From Actinomycetota bacterium (GTDB taxonomy: Bacteria > Actinomycetota > Geothermincolia > Geothermincolales > RBG-13-55-18): a DNA stretch of 64,000 nucleotides. Below the pieces are notes generated by a model. It made no database searches. It was not told where the DNA came from and saw only the letters and a program-made list of their open reading frames with translations. Below, piece after piece: positions 26,038 through 37,818 of this stretch. The DNA lies in contig JASEFK010000001.1 in assembly GCA_030019255.1 (NCBI GenBank), forward strand, positions 269,107 to 333,106, read 5' to 3'. Made by a program: the position numbers and the translations under genes. Within the stretch, counting starts at the first letter, position 1; each line of letters starts with the position of its first letter.

Positions 26038-28122
26038 TTGGCGAGCGAACTCACCTGGGAAAAGGCGCGTGAACCTGAAGACGAGATGCGGAAGGCCATC
26101 CAGCCGGAATGCGCCCTTCCTGACCTCGGCGGGGTCCGTGCCCGGGAATCGGCATCCGAGCTCTTCCTGGCCCGGTACATGGAGCTGGTCCGGGCACGCC
26201 TGAGCGGAGATGAAGGGCGTCCGGAGGAGCTCGCCTCCCTGGTGGAAGAATGGACGAGACGGGATCCCGGGGCCCGGGAGTGGATGGAAGAGCTCCGCGC
26301 GCAGGCCGAGGTTTCACTCCGGGAGGAGATGAAGGTCCTTTCCTCCACCGAGGCGCGCCTGAAAGTGGAAAAGGCGCTCCTGGAGGTAAAGTGCCTTTTC
26401 CTGGAGGCCTGCCTCCGAGGCTGCGAGCGCAGGCTGCGGTTCATGGCGGAGAAGTGGCGGCAGATCGAAGACTTCCCGGATACCCTGGCTGCGGTGGTCG
26501 ATCCCCTGACCCTGGCCAGGGAGGGGCTGGAGCGCCTGAAAACGTTGCTGGGCCTGGAGAGGGCTGCGCTACTGGAGTTGGACCGTGGAGGCCACATGGT
26601 CCCCGTGGCCGGTGATACGGCCGGTATAGCCGGCCCGGTCGAGCTGGACGGGGAGGCGGCCGCTCGCTTCCTGGAGGGGCGCGGGACGATAAGCGTCGGG
26701 CTGCTGGAGGAATGCGGGGGACGGAAGCTGGGGGAGGGATGGGAGGGAGGCGCCCTGGTTCCCCTGGTGGTGCGGAAACGGGTCACCGGGGGGCTCCTCC
26801 TAGGGCGCGTCATGTCGAAGGGGCCGGGGGACGGCGGTTTCCTGGATCTGGAAACGGCGGAAAGGTTCGCCGGGCGGCTGGCCGTGGCCCTGGAGAACGC
26901 CCGGCTGCACGAGCGCGAGCAGAGAAAGATCCGGGAGACTCTGGCCCTCCTGGAGATAGCCAGGGTGGTCGGCTCCACCCTGGACCTGGAGGAGATCCTA
27001 AACCGCGTGGTGGGGATGGTGGTGGAGGTCTGCCCGGTGACCCTGTGCGCCGCCTACCTGGGCGAGAACGGCGTTTTCCGTCCCCGGGCCTGGCGGGGGT
27101 TCATCGAGGAGTTCGCGAGGGGACGGGATAGGGGCGACAGCGTCAGCCTTGCCGACCTTGGCGAGGAAGGAAGGCGGGCCCTCGAGGAAGGAAGGGCGGT
27201 CACCCTTCCGGTCGGGGAGGTGGGGAATCTCCTCTCCGGGAACATCCTCGCCGAGCACGGGGTGGAGGAGGTACTCCTGCAGCCGCTGCGCGCGCGGGGC
27301 GAGACGGTCGGCTTTCTGGCCCTCTTTCACACCGGTCGCCTGGATGAGGAGGAGGCCTGGGAGGAAAGACAGCTGGCGGAGGCCGTGGCCGCCCAGGCCT
27401 CCCTGGCGGTGGAGAACGCCTCCCTGTACGCGGATATAGAGCGGGGTTATTTCTCCACCGTGCAGGCCCTGGCCAAGGCCATCGAGGTGAAGGACCCCTA
27501 CACCCGGGGACATTCGGAGAGGGTGACCACCTACGCCCTGATGATCGCCGAGGCCATGGGTCTCGACGAGAGGGAGAAGCAGAAGCTGAAGTATGCCGCC
27601 ACCCTGCATGACATCGGCAAGATAGGCATCGCCGGGAGGGTGCTCAACAAGCCGGGAGCCTTGACCAAGGAGGAATACACCCACGTGAAGACCCACCCCA
27701 TCCTGGGGGACAGCATCGTGGAGCCGGTGGAATTCCTCCAGGAACCCAGGCCCATCATCCTCCACCATCACGAGCGTTATGACGGGAAGGGGTACCCGGA
27801 CGGGCTGAAGGGCGAGGACATACCCCTCTGTGCCCGCATCCTCTCCGTGGCCGACGCCTTCGAGGCCATGCGCTCCGACCGTCCCTACCGCAAGGCGCTT
27901 CCCCTGGAGGAGGCCCGAAGGGAGCTGGTGCGCAACGCGGGCACCCAGTTCGATCCTCGGGTGGTGGAGGTCTTCCTGGGCATCCTGGACAGGCACGGCG
28001 GCGATCCCATCCCCAGGGAAGAGCCCCCAGGGGGGGATGGGAGCGGGGGGCGGCTGCCGGCGGTGGGGACGCCGGAGGAGAAGGCCGGTGCGGCCCGGGA
28101 AACGGGCGGCATGGGGAGGTGA
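26038..28122 (+). CDS. GAF-GAF-HD-GYP protein, putative cyclic-di-GMP phosphodiesterase
   Basis: HD-GYP domains hydrolyse cyclic-di-GMP. The protein (about 694 residues) has an N-terminal helical region (1-140), two GAF sensory domains (about 140-300 and 300-465) and an HD-GYP domain (about 480-650). Key residues present are HSERV, HDIGKIGI (His-Asp near 524) and HHHERYDGKGYPDGL near 575-590, the full GYP signature, so it is likely active. No membrane segments are visible. TTG 26038 has GGAGG 6 nt upstream; ATG 25990 is the alternative but lacks a ribosome-binding site. It is followed after 7 nt by the receiver-GGDDF gene, implying one signalling module. Confidence 0.9.
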   Translation: MASELTWEKAREPEDEMRKAIQPECALPDLGGVRARESASELFLARYMELVRARLSGDEGRPEELASLVEEWTRRDPGAREWMEELRAQAEVSLREEMKVLSSTEARLKVEKALLEVKCLFLEACLRGCERRLRFMAEKWRQIEDFPDTLAAVVDPLTLAREGLERLKTLLGLERAALLELDRGGHMVPVAGDTAGIAGPVELDGEAAARFLEGRGTISVGLLEECGGRKLGEGWEGGALVPLVVRKRVTGGLLLGRVMSKGPGDGGFLDLETAERFAGRLAVALENARLHEREQRKIRETLALLEIARVVGSTLDLEEILNRVVGMVVEVCPVTLCAAYLGENGVFRPRAWRGFIEEFARGRDRGDSVSLADLGEEGRRALEEGRAVTLPVGEVGNLLSGNILAEHGVEEVLLQPLRARGETVGFLALFHTGRLDEEEAWEERQLAEAVAAQASLAVENASLYADIERGYFSTVQALAKAIEVKDPYTRGHSERVTTYALMIAEAMGLDEREKQKLKYAATLHDIGKIGIAGRVLNKPGALTKEEYTHVKTHPILGDSIVEPVEFLQEPRPIILHHHERYDGKGYPDGLKGEDIPLCARILSVADAFEAMRSDRPYRKALPLEEARRELVRNAGTQFDPRVVEVFLGILDRHGGDPIPREEPPGGDGSGGRLPAVGTPEEKAGAARETGGMGR

Positions 28123-28129
28123 CGGAGTT

Positions 28130-29113
28130 TTGTTCGATGAAATCCTGAGGGGCGATTCCTCCCGGGACCAGGATGGGGGGAGGAAGTTCAAGGTGCTGGT
28201 GGTGGACGACGACCCCAACATTCGCGAACTCATCGTGGAGACGCTGAACACCGAACGCTTCCACCCCCTGGAGGCGCGGGACGGGAAGGAGGCCCTCGAG
28301 CTCTGCGAGCGGGAGAGACCGGACATCGTGGTCCTGGACGTGATGATGCCCGACCTGGACGGGCTGGAGGTGTGCCTCCGCCTGCGGAACGAACTTCTCA
28401 CCAGCCACATTCCCATCATCCTCCTTACCGCCAAAGGGATGCTCGAGGACAAGATCAGGGGCATGGAGACGGGCGCCGACGATTACATCACCAAGCCCTT
28501 CGATCCCCTGGAGCTGGAGGCCCGCATCAACATGCACCTCAGGAGGTCCATCCGCGACGGTGAGGCCAGCCCCCTGACCGGACTGCCCGGCAACCGGGCC
28601 ATCGAGGAGGTCATCGAGGACCGTATCCTGAAGAGGTGCAAGTTTGCCGTATGTTACGTGGACCTCGACGACTTCAAGGCCTACAACGACCGTTACGGCT
28701 TCGTGGCCGGGAGCGAGGTCATCAAGATGACCGCCCAGTGCATTCTGGAGGCCCTGGACAAGTACGGGGAGGAGAGCGACTTCGTGGGCCACATAGGTGG
28801 GGACGACTTCATCGTGGTCACCGAGATGGAGAGGGCTCCCCTGATCTCCCAGGAGATAATCCGCCTCTTTGATTCCCGTATCCCCTGCCACTACGAGGAT
28901 GAGGACCGGGAGAGGGGGTACATCGTGAGCACGGACCGGCGGGGTAACGTGCAGCGTTTTCCCATCATGTCCATAAGCATAGCCGTGGTGCACAACACCT
29001 ACCGGGAACTGGACCACCCGGGAAAGGTGGCCCAGATCGCCGCCGAGCTTAAGAAATACGTGAAGACCATGCCGGGTAGCAACTTCATCTTCGACCGGCG
29101 CCGCCGGGACTGA
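28130..29113 (+). CDS. response regulator with receiver and GGDDF (degenerate GGDEF) domain
   Basis: Residues 20-140 form a receiver domain: VLVVDDDPNIREL (acidic pocket), the phospho-acceptor D70 in VVLDVMMPDLDG, LTAKG, and ADDYITKPFDP. Residues 150-320 are GGDEF-like: SPLTGLPGN, then YVDLDDFKAYNDRYGF, and the signature is GGDDF (223-227), with NDRYGFVAGSEVI in place of the usual NDxxGHxxGDxxL. The substitutions make diguanylate cyclase activity uncertain; it may be a nucleotide-binding or inactive output. TTG 28130 follows GGAGGT at 9 nt. Flanked by HD-GYP and histidine-kinase genes, it is the likely kinase partner. Confidence 0.88.
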   Translation: MFDEILRGDSSRDQDGGRKFKVLVVDDDPNIRELIVETLNTERFHPLEARDGKEALELCERERPDIVVLDVMMPDLDGLEVCLRLRNELLTSHIPIILLTAKGMLEDKIRGMETGADDYITKPFDPLELEARINMHLRRSIRDGEASPLTGLPGNRAIEEVIEDRILKRCKFAVCYVDLDDFKAYNDRYGFVAGSEVIKMTAQCILEALDKYGEESDFVGHIGGDDFIVVTEMERAPLISQEIIRLFDSRIPCHYEDEDRERGYIVSTDRRGNVQRFPIMSISIAVVHNTYRELDHPGKVAQIAAELKKYVKTMPGSNFIFDRRRRD

Positions 29114-29366
29114 TCCCCGGCGGGGCGGAAGGAGGGACGAATCCGGAGCGTAGTGGACCCGGCTGCGGAGCGGAACGGGGAGCGCGAGCCGGGGGCGCGG
29201 GGAAGCCGGGCCAGGGGAACGGCGGAAGGAACGCCTCGGAGATCCCGCCCGGCGGCTCCTGGTTGGTGGGCCGCCTCCGGCCCGTTGCCCGGCGCCGGCT
29301 GGAAAGAAGGGAGTGACCCGGAGCGTGGCGCCGAAAGCGGAGGTTAGGACGGTGCAAGGAAGACGC

Positions 29367-31562
29367 ATGGCCCTGCGGCCCCTGGCGCGGAGAGGGGGTC
29401 ACGTGGGACGGGTGGAGGTCCGGCTCCTTCTGACCTCCACCCGTTTCGTGGCCTCCCTCTTTTGGTTGACCATCGTGGTGGCCACCATGCTCTTCGTCCT
29501 TCCCTATTCGGAGCGCAACACCTCGCCCGTGTTCCCCTGGTTCGTGGCCATGTCCATCGTCGTCTACCTGGGACACCGCTTCTTCCCCTACGAGGGATAC
29601 CATCCCTGGGCCTTCTCCCTCCTGCTCCTGGCCACCGACGCCCTGGTGGCCATGATGGTCTACCTCACGGGAGGAAGCCGGAGCGGCCTGTCCCTGCTTT
29701 ACCTGACCGTGATCATCTTCTCCTCCGCTTACTTCGACCTCCTGGAGACCCTGCTTTTCACCGCCGTAACCTCCGCCGTCTACTTCGCGCCCTTCCTCTA
29801 CGAGAGGATGGATCTCGCCACCCTGAAGGAGATGGCCATGTCCGTGCCGGTGTATTTCCTCATCGCCCTCAGCGGCTTCTTCGTCATCAGCAAGGCCAGG
29901 GAGCAGGAAAGGGAAAAGAAAAAACTTTCGGACATCATCGACCGGGCGGACCGCAAGAACCGCGAACTCTCCGAGCTCTACGCGGCCTCCATCCGCTTCG
30001 CTTCCACCCTGAACCCGGAGGAGATAATCGAGGTCCTGGAGGAGAAGGCGGGCAACCTGGTCCCCGCCGACGCCATGCTGGTCTGCCTTTACGAGGGAGG
30101 GGAGGTCCTTCGGTTGCGTTCCTCCCGAAACCTCCGGGACGGCGAGGCCTTCCTCTCCCATCCCCCGGAGGCCAACCCCCTGTACGTGGCCGCCTCGGCC
30201 GTCCTTCCGGTGACCATCACCCGGGCCGACGAGGATCCCCGTTTCGACCCTTACATGAGGGAGGTGGGTTTCTCCTCCATGATCTGCGTGCCCCTTTTCG
30301 CCAGCAGCAGTGTGATCGGGGTCCTGGCCTGCCTCTCGCGGCTGGAAGAGGCCTACGACGACGACGACGCGCGGGTCCTGCTCACCCTGGCCAGCGAGGC
30401 GGCGCTGGCCCTGGAGAAGGCCGGGCTGTACAGGACCACCCTGGAGGACAAGAGCAAGATCGAGACCATCATCAACAGCCTGACCGACGCCCTCCTGGTG
30501 CTGGACCGCGAAGGGAAGGTGGTGCTGGCCAACCCCACCGCCTTGCGCCTCTTCGGGCTGTGGACTGGAGCCCCGGAGGAGCCCATAGGGAGGACCTTGA
30601 GGCGGGCGGAAGGAGAGGTCGAGTTCCGGGAGGTCGGGCTGGAGGAGGCCCTTCGCTCGGTGTTGCTCGAGGGCCGGCAGGTGAAGAACGAGATGGTCCT
30701 CAAGGCCGAGAGCGCCATATATTTCCAGGTAATGTGGCTTCCGCTCCGCGATTCAACGGGCGGTGTCATCGGGGCGGTGGTCATCCTCCACGACGTGACC
30801 GATTTCGTGGAGCTGGACCGCATGAAGTCCAACTTCATCTCCATGGTGTCCCATGAACTCAAGACGCCCCTGACCTCCATCAAGGGTTTCGTGCGCCTGC
30901 TGGATGCCGGCAGGGTGGGGCCGGTGAACGAGAAGCAGCGCCGTTACCTGGAGATAGTGCTTCAGCAGACGGAATCCCTGACCAAGATCATCGAGGACCT
31001 GCTGGACCTGTCCAGGATCGAGGCAGGGATAATCGAGGTGCGCAGGGAGAAGGTGGACCTGCGCGGGGTGGCGGAGGGAGTGATGATCGGGCTGGAGAAC
31101 CTTGCCCGCGAGAAGGGAGTGGAGGTGTACCTGGAGATGCCCGAAGGGCTCCCGCCCGTCGCCGGGGACCCGGAGCGCCTGAGACAGGTCTTCACCAACC
31201 TTATCCACAACGCCCTGAAGTTCACCCCTTCCGGGGGCAAGGTTCACATGCGGGCCCGGGAGATGGACGGTGAATGCCTGGTGGAGGTGGAGGACACCGG
31301 TATCGGTATATCCCCCCAGGACCTGCCCAGGATATTTGACAAGTTCTACCAGGTGGATTCCTCGTCCACGCGTCACCAGAGCGGTACCGGGCTGGGTCTT
31401 TCCATATCCCGGGAGTTGATCACCGCCCAGGGGGGCAGGATGTGGGCGGAGAGCGAGAAGGGGAAGGGCACCACCTTCAAGTTCACCGTACCCTTATGGG
31501 ATGGGGCGAATCCGGTGAAGGCGGAGACGGGACGGGAGGGGACGGGCGAATCGGGATCGTAA
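29367..31562 (+). CDS. membrane histidine kinase with GAF and PAS domains
   Basis: The 731-residue kinase has about six membrane helices in residues 25-180, a short coiled linker, a GAF domain (about 210-360), a PAS domain (about 370-470), then HisKA with SHELKTPLTSIKGF (phospho-His near 496) and an ATPase domain with NLIHNALKFTPSGG, EDTGIGI and GTGLGLSIS. The six-helix N-terminus resembles integral membrane sensor regions. ATG 29367 follows AAGGAAG; GTG 29313 would add 18 residues. The 253-nt gap upstream is very GC-rich and featureless. The receiver-GGDDF protein is the obvious cognate regulator. Confidence 0.9.
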   Translation: MALRPLARRGGHVGRVEVRLLLTSTRFVASLFWLTIVVATMLFVLPYSERNTSPVFPWFVAMSIVVYLGHRFFPYEGYHPWAFSLLLLATDALVAMMVYLTGGSRSGLSLLYLTVIIFSSAYFDLLETLLFTAVTSAVYFAPFLYERMDLATLKEMAMSVPVYFLIALSGFFVISKAREQEREKKKLSDIIDRADRKNRELSELYAASIRFASTLNPEEIIEVLEEKAGNLVPADAMLVCLYEGGEVLRLRSSRNLRDGEAFLSHPPEANPLYVAASAVLPVTITRADEDPRFDPYMREVGFSSMICVPLFASSSVIGVLACLSRLEEAYDDDDARVLLTLASEAALALEKAGLYRTTLEDKSKIETIINSLTDALLVLDREGKVVLANPTALRLFGLWTGAPEEPIGRTLRRAEGEVEFREVGLEEALRSVLLEGRQVKNEMVLKAESAIYFQVMWLPLRDSTGGVIGAVVILHDVTDFVELDRMKSNFISMVSHELKTPLTSIKGFVRLLDAGRVGPVNEKQRRYLEIVLQQTESLTKIIEDLLDLSRIEAGIIEVRREKVDLRGVAEGVMIGLENLAREKGVEVYLEMPEGLPPVAGDPERLRQVFTNLIHNALKFTPSGGKVHMRAREMDGECLVEVEDTGIGISPQDLPRIFDKFYQVDSSSTRHQSGTGLGLSISRELITAQGGRMWAESEKGKGTTFKFTVPLWDGANPVKAETGREGTGESGS

Positions 31563-31759
31563 AGCGCCGGCACCCCCTCTCCGGCTACACCTACTACGCT
31601 TACTCCCCTTACGGGAAAAAGAGGAGAATGCGCCTCATCCGGATGCATTCCAAGCCGATCTCCGTGGATCCTCCCCGTGTTCCTGGTGAAGGCAGGCGCT
31701 TGGTTCCCGGTCCAGGAAGTACGCCTTCGGATTTTTCATGACCCGGGGCTAAATGCCTG

Positions 31760-31788
31760 TTGCCTTGGGGGAAAGGATAAACTATACT
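31760..31788 (+). promoter_or_regulatory. promoter of the infC-rpmI-rplT operon
   Basis: TTGCCT (31760-31765) and TATACT (31783-31788) are exactly 17 nt apart. Transcription would start near 31795, leaving a leader of about 130 nt before infC. The 200 nt between the histidine kinase stop and this promoter show no gene or recognisable RNA. Confidence 0.7.
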
Positions 31789-31794
31789 TTTGCC

Positions 31795-31901
31795 TCGAAC
31801 AACAGAAGATGCAAGTAGAAGCGGTTTCGCTTCTCACCCTGGGCCACCGGCTCACAGGGTTTGGGAGAGCCCGTGGATAGCGGGGAAACCGCTATCCTTT
31901 T
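31795..31901 (+). promoter_or_regulatory. infC leader, probable L20-type transcription attenuator
   Basis: Three stems are visible: GAAGC/GCTTC (31817-31821 with 31828-31832), ACCCTG/CAGGGT (31835-31840 with 31854-31859) and the terminator at 31875. AGCGGTTT (31819-31826), half buried in the first stem, is the exact complement of AAACCGCT (31886-31893) in the terminator, so an antiterminator is possible. In Bacillus subtilis the same operon is attenuated by its product L20; whether L20 acts here is inference. Confidence 0.65.
31875..31901 (+). terminator. intrinsic terminator immediately before infC
   Basis: GGATAGCGG (31875-31883), the loop GGAAA and CCGCTATCC (31889-31897) form a perfect 9-bp stem followed by TTTT. 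It lies 25 nt before the proposed infC start and after the promoter, so it regulates the operon by premature termination. Confidence 0.85.
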
Positions 31902-31925
31902 CGTTTGGCGCGGGAGGGATGTCCT

Positions 31926-32450
31926 ATAGAAAAACACGTGCGCGTGAACGACGGGATCCGGGCCAGGGAAGTCCGGGTGGTGGGACCGGACGGAAAACAG
32001 ATAGGGATAAAGCCGCTGCAGGAAGCCCTGCGCCTGGCCGAGGAGATGGACCTGGACCTGGTGGAGGTGGCCCCCCTGGCGGATCCCCCGGTCTGCAAGA
32101 TCATGGACTACGGGAAGTACCGCTACGAGCAGACCGTGAAGATGAAGGAGGCGCGCAAGAAGCAGGCCGTGGTCAGCTTCAAGGAGATGAAGATGCGCCC
32201 CAAGATAGACCGCCATGACTACGAGATAAAGAAGAGGCACATCGAGAGGTTCCTGAAGGCCGGCCACAAGGTGAAGGTCACGGTGATGTTCCGGGGAAGG
32301 GAGATGACCCACACCGAGAAGGGCTTGGGGCTCCTCCAGCAGCTAGCCGAGGAGGTGTCCGAGCTGGGCACCGTAGAGTCGGAGCCCAAGCTGGAGGGGA
32401 GGAACATGCAGATGATCCTGGCCCCGGTGAATCCGGCCAGGAAGGGATGA
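31926..32450 (+). CDS. infC: translation initiation factor IF-3
   Basis: IF-3 keeps 30S subunits free and proofreads initiator tRNA and start codon. The 174-residue product begins IEKHVRVNDGIRAREVRVVG (normal IF-3 N-terminus) and includes EALRLAEEMDLDLVEVAP and the C-domain KVTVMFRGREM. I propose ATA 31926 as start: GGAGG (31913-31917) is 8 nt upstream, and the first residues then match the family. An in-frame TTG at 31905 has no ribosome-binding site and lies next to the terminator. Rare AUU/AUA/AUC starts are a known IF-3 autoregulation device. Confidence 0.93.
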   Translation: MEKHVRVNDGIRAREVRVVGPDGKQIGIKPLQEALRLAEEMDLDLVEVAPLADPPVCKIMDYGKYRYEQTVKMKEARKKQAVVSFKEMKMRPKIDRHDYEIKKRHIERFLKAGHKVKVTVMFRGREMTHTEKGLGLLQQLAEEVSELGTVESEPKLEGRNMQMILAPVNPARKG

Positions 32451-32505
32451 GCCCTCGTGCCCCCGGAACGGATGAGAGATATAGGAAGAAGGAAGTGAGG
32501 AGAAC

Positions 32506-32703
32506 ATGCCCAAGATGAAGACCCACAGGGGCGCCGCCAAGCGCTTCGAGATAACCGGGAGCGGCAGGATAAGGCGACGGAAGGGATACGGAAGCCACCT
32601 GCTGGTGAAGAAGAGTTCCCGGCGAAAGCGCACCTATCGCGTGAAGCAGGAGGTCTCTCCGCACGATGCCTTCAACGTGAGGAAGCTCCTGCGGCTGGGC
32701 TGA
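32506..32703 (+). CDS. rpmI: 50S ribosomal protein L35
   Basis: L35 is a small basic protein of the large subunit. The 65-residue product starts [20 protein letters not shown] and continues with [12 protein letters not shown], both hallmark segments. GAGGAGA precedes the ATG. It is the middle gene of infC-rpmI-rplT. Length is normal. Confidence 0.96.
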   Translation: MPKMKTHRGAAKRFEITGSGRIRRRKGYGSHLLVKKSSRRKRTYRVKQEVSPHDAFNVRKLLRLG

Positions 32704-32750
32704 GGGGCGGCGGCCTCTACCCGATCTCATTTGGAAAGGGATGGTGGACC

Positions 32751-33137
32751 ATGTCCAGAACCAGGCACTCCGTAGCCAGGAGGAAGAGAAGGAAGAAGAT
32801 CTTGGCCATGGCCAAGGGCTATCGGGGGGCGCGCAGCCGCACCTTCCGCAGCGCCCACGAGCAGGTCATGCATTCCCTGCAGTACGCCTACCGAGATCGG
32901 CGGGCGAGGAAGAGGGACTTCCGCCGGCTGTGGATAACCCGCATCAACGCCGCCGCCCGGTTGAACGGCATGTCCTACAACCGCTTCATCCGGGGGTTGA
33001 AGCTGGCGGAGGTAGAGGTGAACCGCAAGGTGCTGGCGGACCTGGCGGTGAACGATCCCGCCTCCTTCTCCGAGCTGGTAAGGATAGCCAGGGAGCATCT
33101 GGAGAGCGAAACGGAGGCGAAGGAGGCGAGTGCCTGA
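32751..33137 (+). CDS. rplT: 50S ribosomal protein L20
   Basis: L20 is an early 23S rRNA-binding protein and, in E. coli and Bacillus, the repressor of its own operon. The 128-residue product opens with [20 protein letters not shown] and has [20 protein letters not shown] and [19 protein letters not shown]. It is about ten residues longer than usual because of a Glu-rich C-terminus. Its stop overlaps the start of the RNA methyltransferase gene. It is the candidate regulator of the infC leader. Confidence 0.96.
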   Translation: MSRTRHSVARRKRRKKILAMAKGYRGARSRTFRSAHEQVMHSLQYAYRDRRARKRDFRRLWITRINAAARLNGMSYNRFIRGLKLAEVEVNRKVLADLAVNDPASFSELVRIAREHLESETEAKEASA

Positions 33138-33945
33138 TGGGGTTCGCCTGGCGGGAATCATAGAGAGCCCGAAGAACGAACGCATAAGGCGTTACCGCCG
33201 CCTGCTCAAGCGTACCTTCCGCTACCGCGAGGGACGGTTCCTGGCCGAGGGAATGAAGGCGGTGGCCGAATCCCTGGAGGCTTCCCTTCCTCCCGAATGT
33301 ATCATCTGCGATGAAAAGGGGCTGCGGGCCCTGGAAGCCTATTCCGACTACCTGCAAAAGAGGAACGTCCCCTGTTTCCAGGCCGCCCCTGCGGTCATGG
33401 AGCTTCTCACCTCCACGGTCACCCCCCAGGGAGTGGTCGCCGTATGCCCCATGTTGCACCAGCCCCTGGAGGAATTCCTGGCCGACGGGCCGCCCGTGCT
33501 CCTGGTGGCGGACCGGGTGCGGGACCCCGGCAACCTGGGAACCATGGTGCGCATCGCCGATGCCGCGGGTGCGGGAGGAGTGATCGTCTGCTCCGAGAGC
33601 GTGGACCTCTACAACCCGAAGACGGTGCGCAGCACGGCGGGTTCCATCTTTCACCTCCCGGTATGCGTGGGCCTGGAAGCGGAAACGGTGCTCAAGTCGC
33701 TGAAGGAAGCCGGATACGCCCTGGTGGTGGCCGATGCCCGGGAAGGCACGGTGGTCTGGGAGGTGGAATGGCCGGAGCGGACGGCCCTGGTGATGGGGAA
33801 CGAGGCCTGGGGGGTTCCGGAGCAGGAGGAGGAGATGGCGGACGGCCGGGTGAGGGTGCCTATCACCGGCCGGGCCGAGTCCCTCAACGTGGCCGCCGCC
33901 ACGGCGGTCATCCTCTACGAGATACTGCGCAAGAGGTGGAGATGA
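33130..33945 (+). CDS. TrmH/SpoU family RNA 2'-O-methyltransferase
   Basis: The 271-residue protein has an N-terminal L30e-like substrate-binding domain ([19 protein letters not shown], then [13 protein letters not shown]) and a C-terminal SPOUT knot with the three SpoU motifs: [31 protein letters not shown] and [15 protein letters not shown]. These enzymes methylate a ribose in 23S rRNA or tRNA; the exact site cannot be told from sequence. The GTG start at 33130 overlaps rplT by 8 nt. A methyltransferase between rplT and pheS is a common actinobacterial and Firmicutes arrangement. Confidence 0.92.
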   Translation: MPDGVRLAGIIESPKNERIRRYRRLLKRTFRYREGRFLAEGMKAVAESLEASLPPECIICDEKGLRALEAYSDYLQKRNVPCFQAAPAVMELLTSTVTPQGVVAVCPMLHQPLEEFLADGPPVLLVADRVRDPGNLGTMVRIADAAGAGGVIVCSESVDLYNPKTVRSTAGSIFHLPVCVGLEAETVLKSLKEAGYALVVADAREGTVVWEVEWPERTALVMGNEAWGVPEQEEEMADGRVRVPITGRAESLNVAAATAVILYEILRKRWR

Positions 33946-33982
33946 ATTCGTTGTAACGAGTTTTCTCAAGAGAGGTGAAGCC

Positions 33983-35053
33983 ATGATCCCCGAGGAGCTG
34001 GAGGAGGAGATGCTGGCCCATCCCCGCCTGGGGCCGGTGTACAGGAGATTGAAGGAAGACCTGGCGAGGGCGGCGGACGGTCGAAGCCTGGAGGAAATAA
34101 GGGTCGCCTACCTGGGCAGGAAGGGCGCGGTCACCGCCGTGCTGCAGGGCATCAAGGACCTGCCCCCCGAGGAGAGACGGAGCACGGGTCGGCTGGGCAA
34201 CCTGCTCAAGGAGGGGCTGGAGGAGGAGCTGGCCTCCCGTCTGGAACGCATCCGGGAGGCGGAGATGGAGGAATCCCTGCGCCGGGAAAGGCTGGACATC
34301 TCCCTTCCGGGGAGACGCATACCCTACGGCACCCGTCATCTCCTTTCCTCCATCATCGAGGAGATAGAGGACATCTTCATTGGCCTCGGATACCGGGTGG
34401 CGGAAGGGCCGGAGGTGGAGCTGGACTATTACAACTTCGAGGCCCTCAATACCCCGGATTGGCATCCCTCCAAGTCCCTGCAGGACACCTTCTACGTGGA
34501 GGTCCCCGGGAGCGAGCGGCGGGACGTGCTCCTGCGCACTCACACCTCGCCAGTGCAGATAAGGGTCATGGAATCCACCCCACCCCCCATTTATATCATC
34601 GCCCCCGGCAAGGCCTATCGGCATGACGTCCCGGACGCCACCCACTCTCCCATGTTTCACCAGGTGGAGGGACTGGCCGTGGACGAGGGCCTTTCCCTGG
34701 GGGACCTCAAGGGTACCCTGGTAACCTTTGCCAAGAGGATGTTCGGGGAGGACCGGGAGGTCCGCTTCCGTCCCCACTTCTTCCCCTTCACCGAGCCCAG
34801 CGCGGAGGTGGACGTGTCCTGCAACATGTGTGGGGGAGCCGGGTGCCGGGTGTGCAAGGGAACGGGATGGCTGGAGATCCTGGGCGCCGGTATGGTGGAC
34901 CCCAACGTCTTCGCCTACGTGGGATACGATGCGGAGAAGTGGAGCGGGTTCGCCTTCGGCATGGGCGTGGAACGCATCGCCCTCCTCAAGTACGGCGTGC
35001 CGGACATCCGCTACTTCTTCGACAACGACCTGCGGTTGCTGAGGCAGTACTGA
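33983..35053 (+). CDS. pheS: phenylalanine-tRNA ligase alpha subunit
   Basis: PheS is the catalytic class-II subunit of the (alpha-beta)2 enzyme. The 356-residue product has an N-terminal coiled coil (residues 1-90), then GRRIPYGTRHLLSSIIEEIE, motif 2 around VLLRTHTSPVQIRVM, FHQVEGLAVDEG, and motif 3 GFAFGMGVERIALLKYG with the C-terminal DIRYFFDNDLRLLRQ. GAGAGGTGA precedes the ATG. No T-box leader is visible in the 37-nt gap upstream. pheT follows after 14 nt. Confidence 0.97.
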   Translation: MIPEELEEEMLAHPRLGPVYRRLKEDLARAADGRSLEEIRVAYLGRKGAVTAVLQGIKDLPPEERRSTGRLGNLLKEGLEEELASRLERIREAEMEESLRRERLDISLPGRRIPYGTRHLLSSIIEEIEDIFIGLGYRVAEGPEVELDYYNFEALNTPDWHPSKSLQDTFYVEVPGSERRDVLLRTHTSPVQIRVMESTPPPIYIIAPGKAYRHDVPDATHSPMFHQVEGLAVDEGLSLGDLKGTLVTFAKRMFGEDREVRFRPHFFPFTEPSAEVDVSCNMCGGAGCRVCKGTGWLEILGAGMVDPNVFAYVGYDAEKWSGFAFGMGVERIALLKYGVPDIRYFFDNDLRLLRQY

Positions 35054-35067
35054 GGGGGTGGAGATGG

Positions 35068-37554
<2,487 letters not shown>

Positions 37555-37818
37555 ACCCGCCACCCTAGGACCACGACCACCGGGCTGGCGCGGATGAGCA
37601 TGGAGTGAGCCTCCCCTCGTCGGCGTAAAATGGTCCACCGGATACGATGGTGAAGGTGCGAGAACGGTCATTGTGAGGACTGGGAACCCGCCTGCGCCGA
37701 CCCGAGGCCGGTGCCCACGTCCGCCGAACCCACGCAGAAGAATGACTCACCCTTTCCGCCTTTTACGATAAAGGGACACCTTGAGGTGAGGCGAAGAGGT
37801 CCTCGGGAAGCCTCCGGT

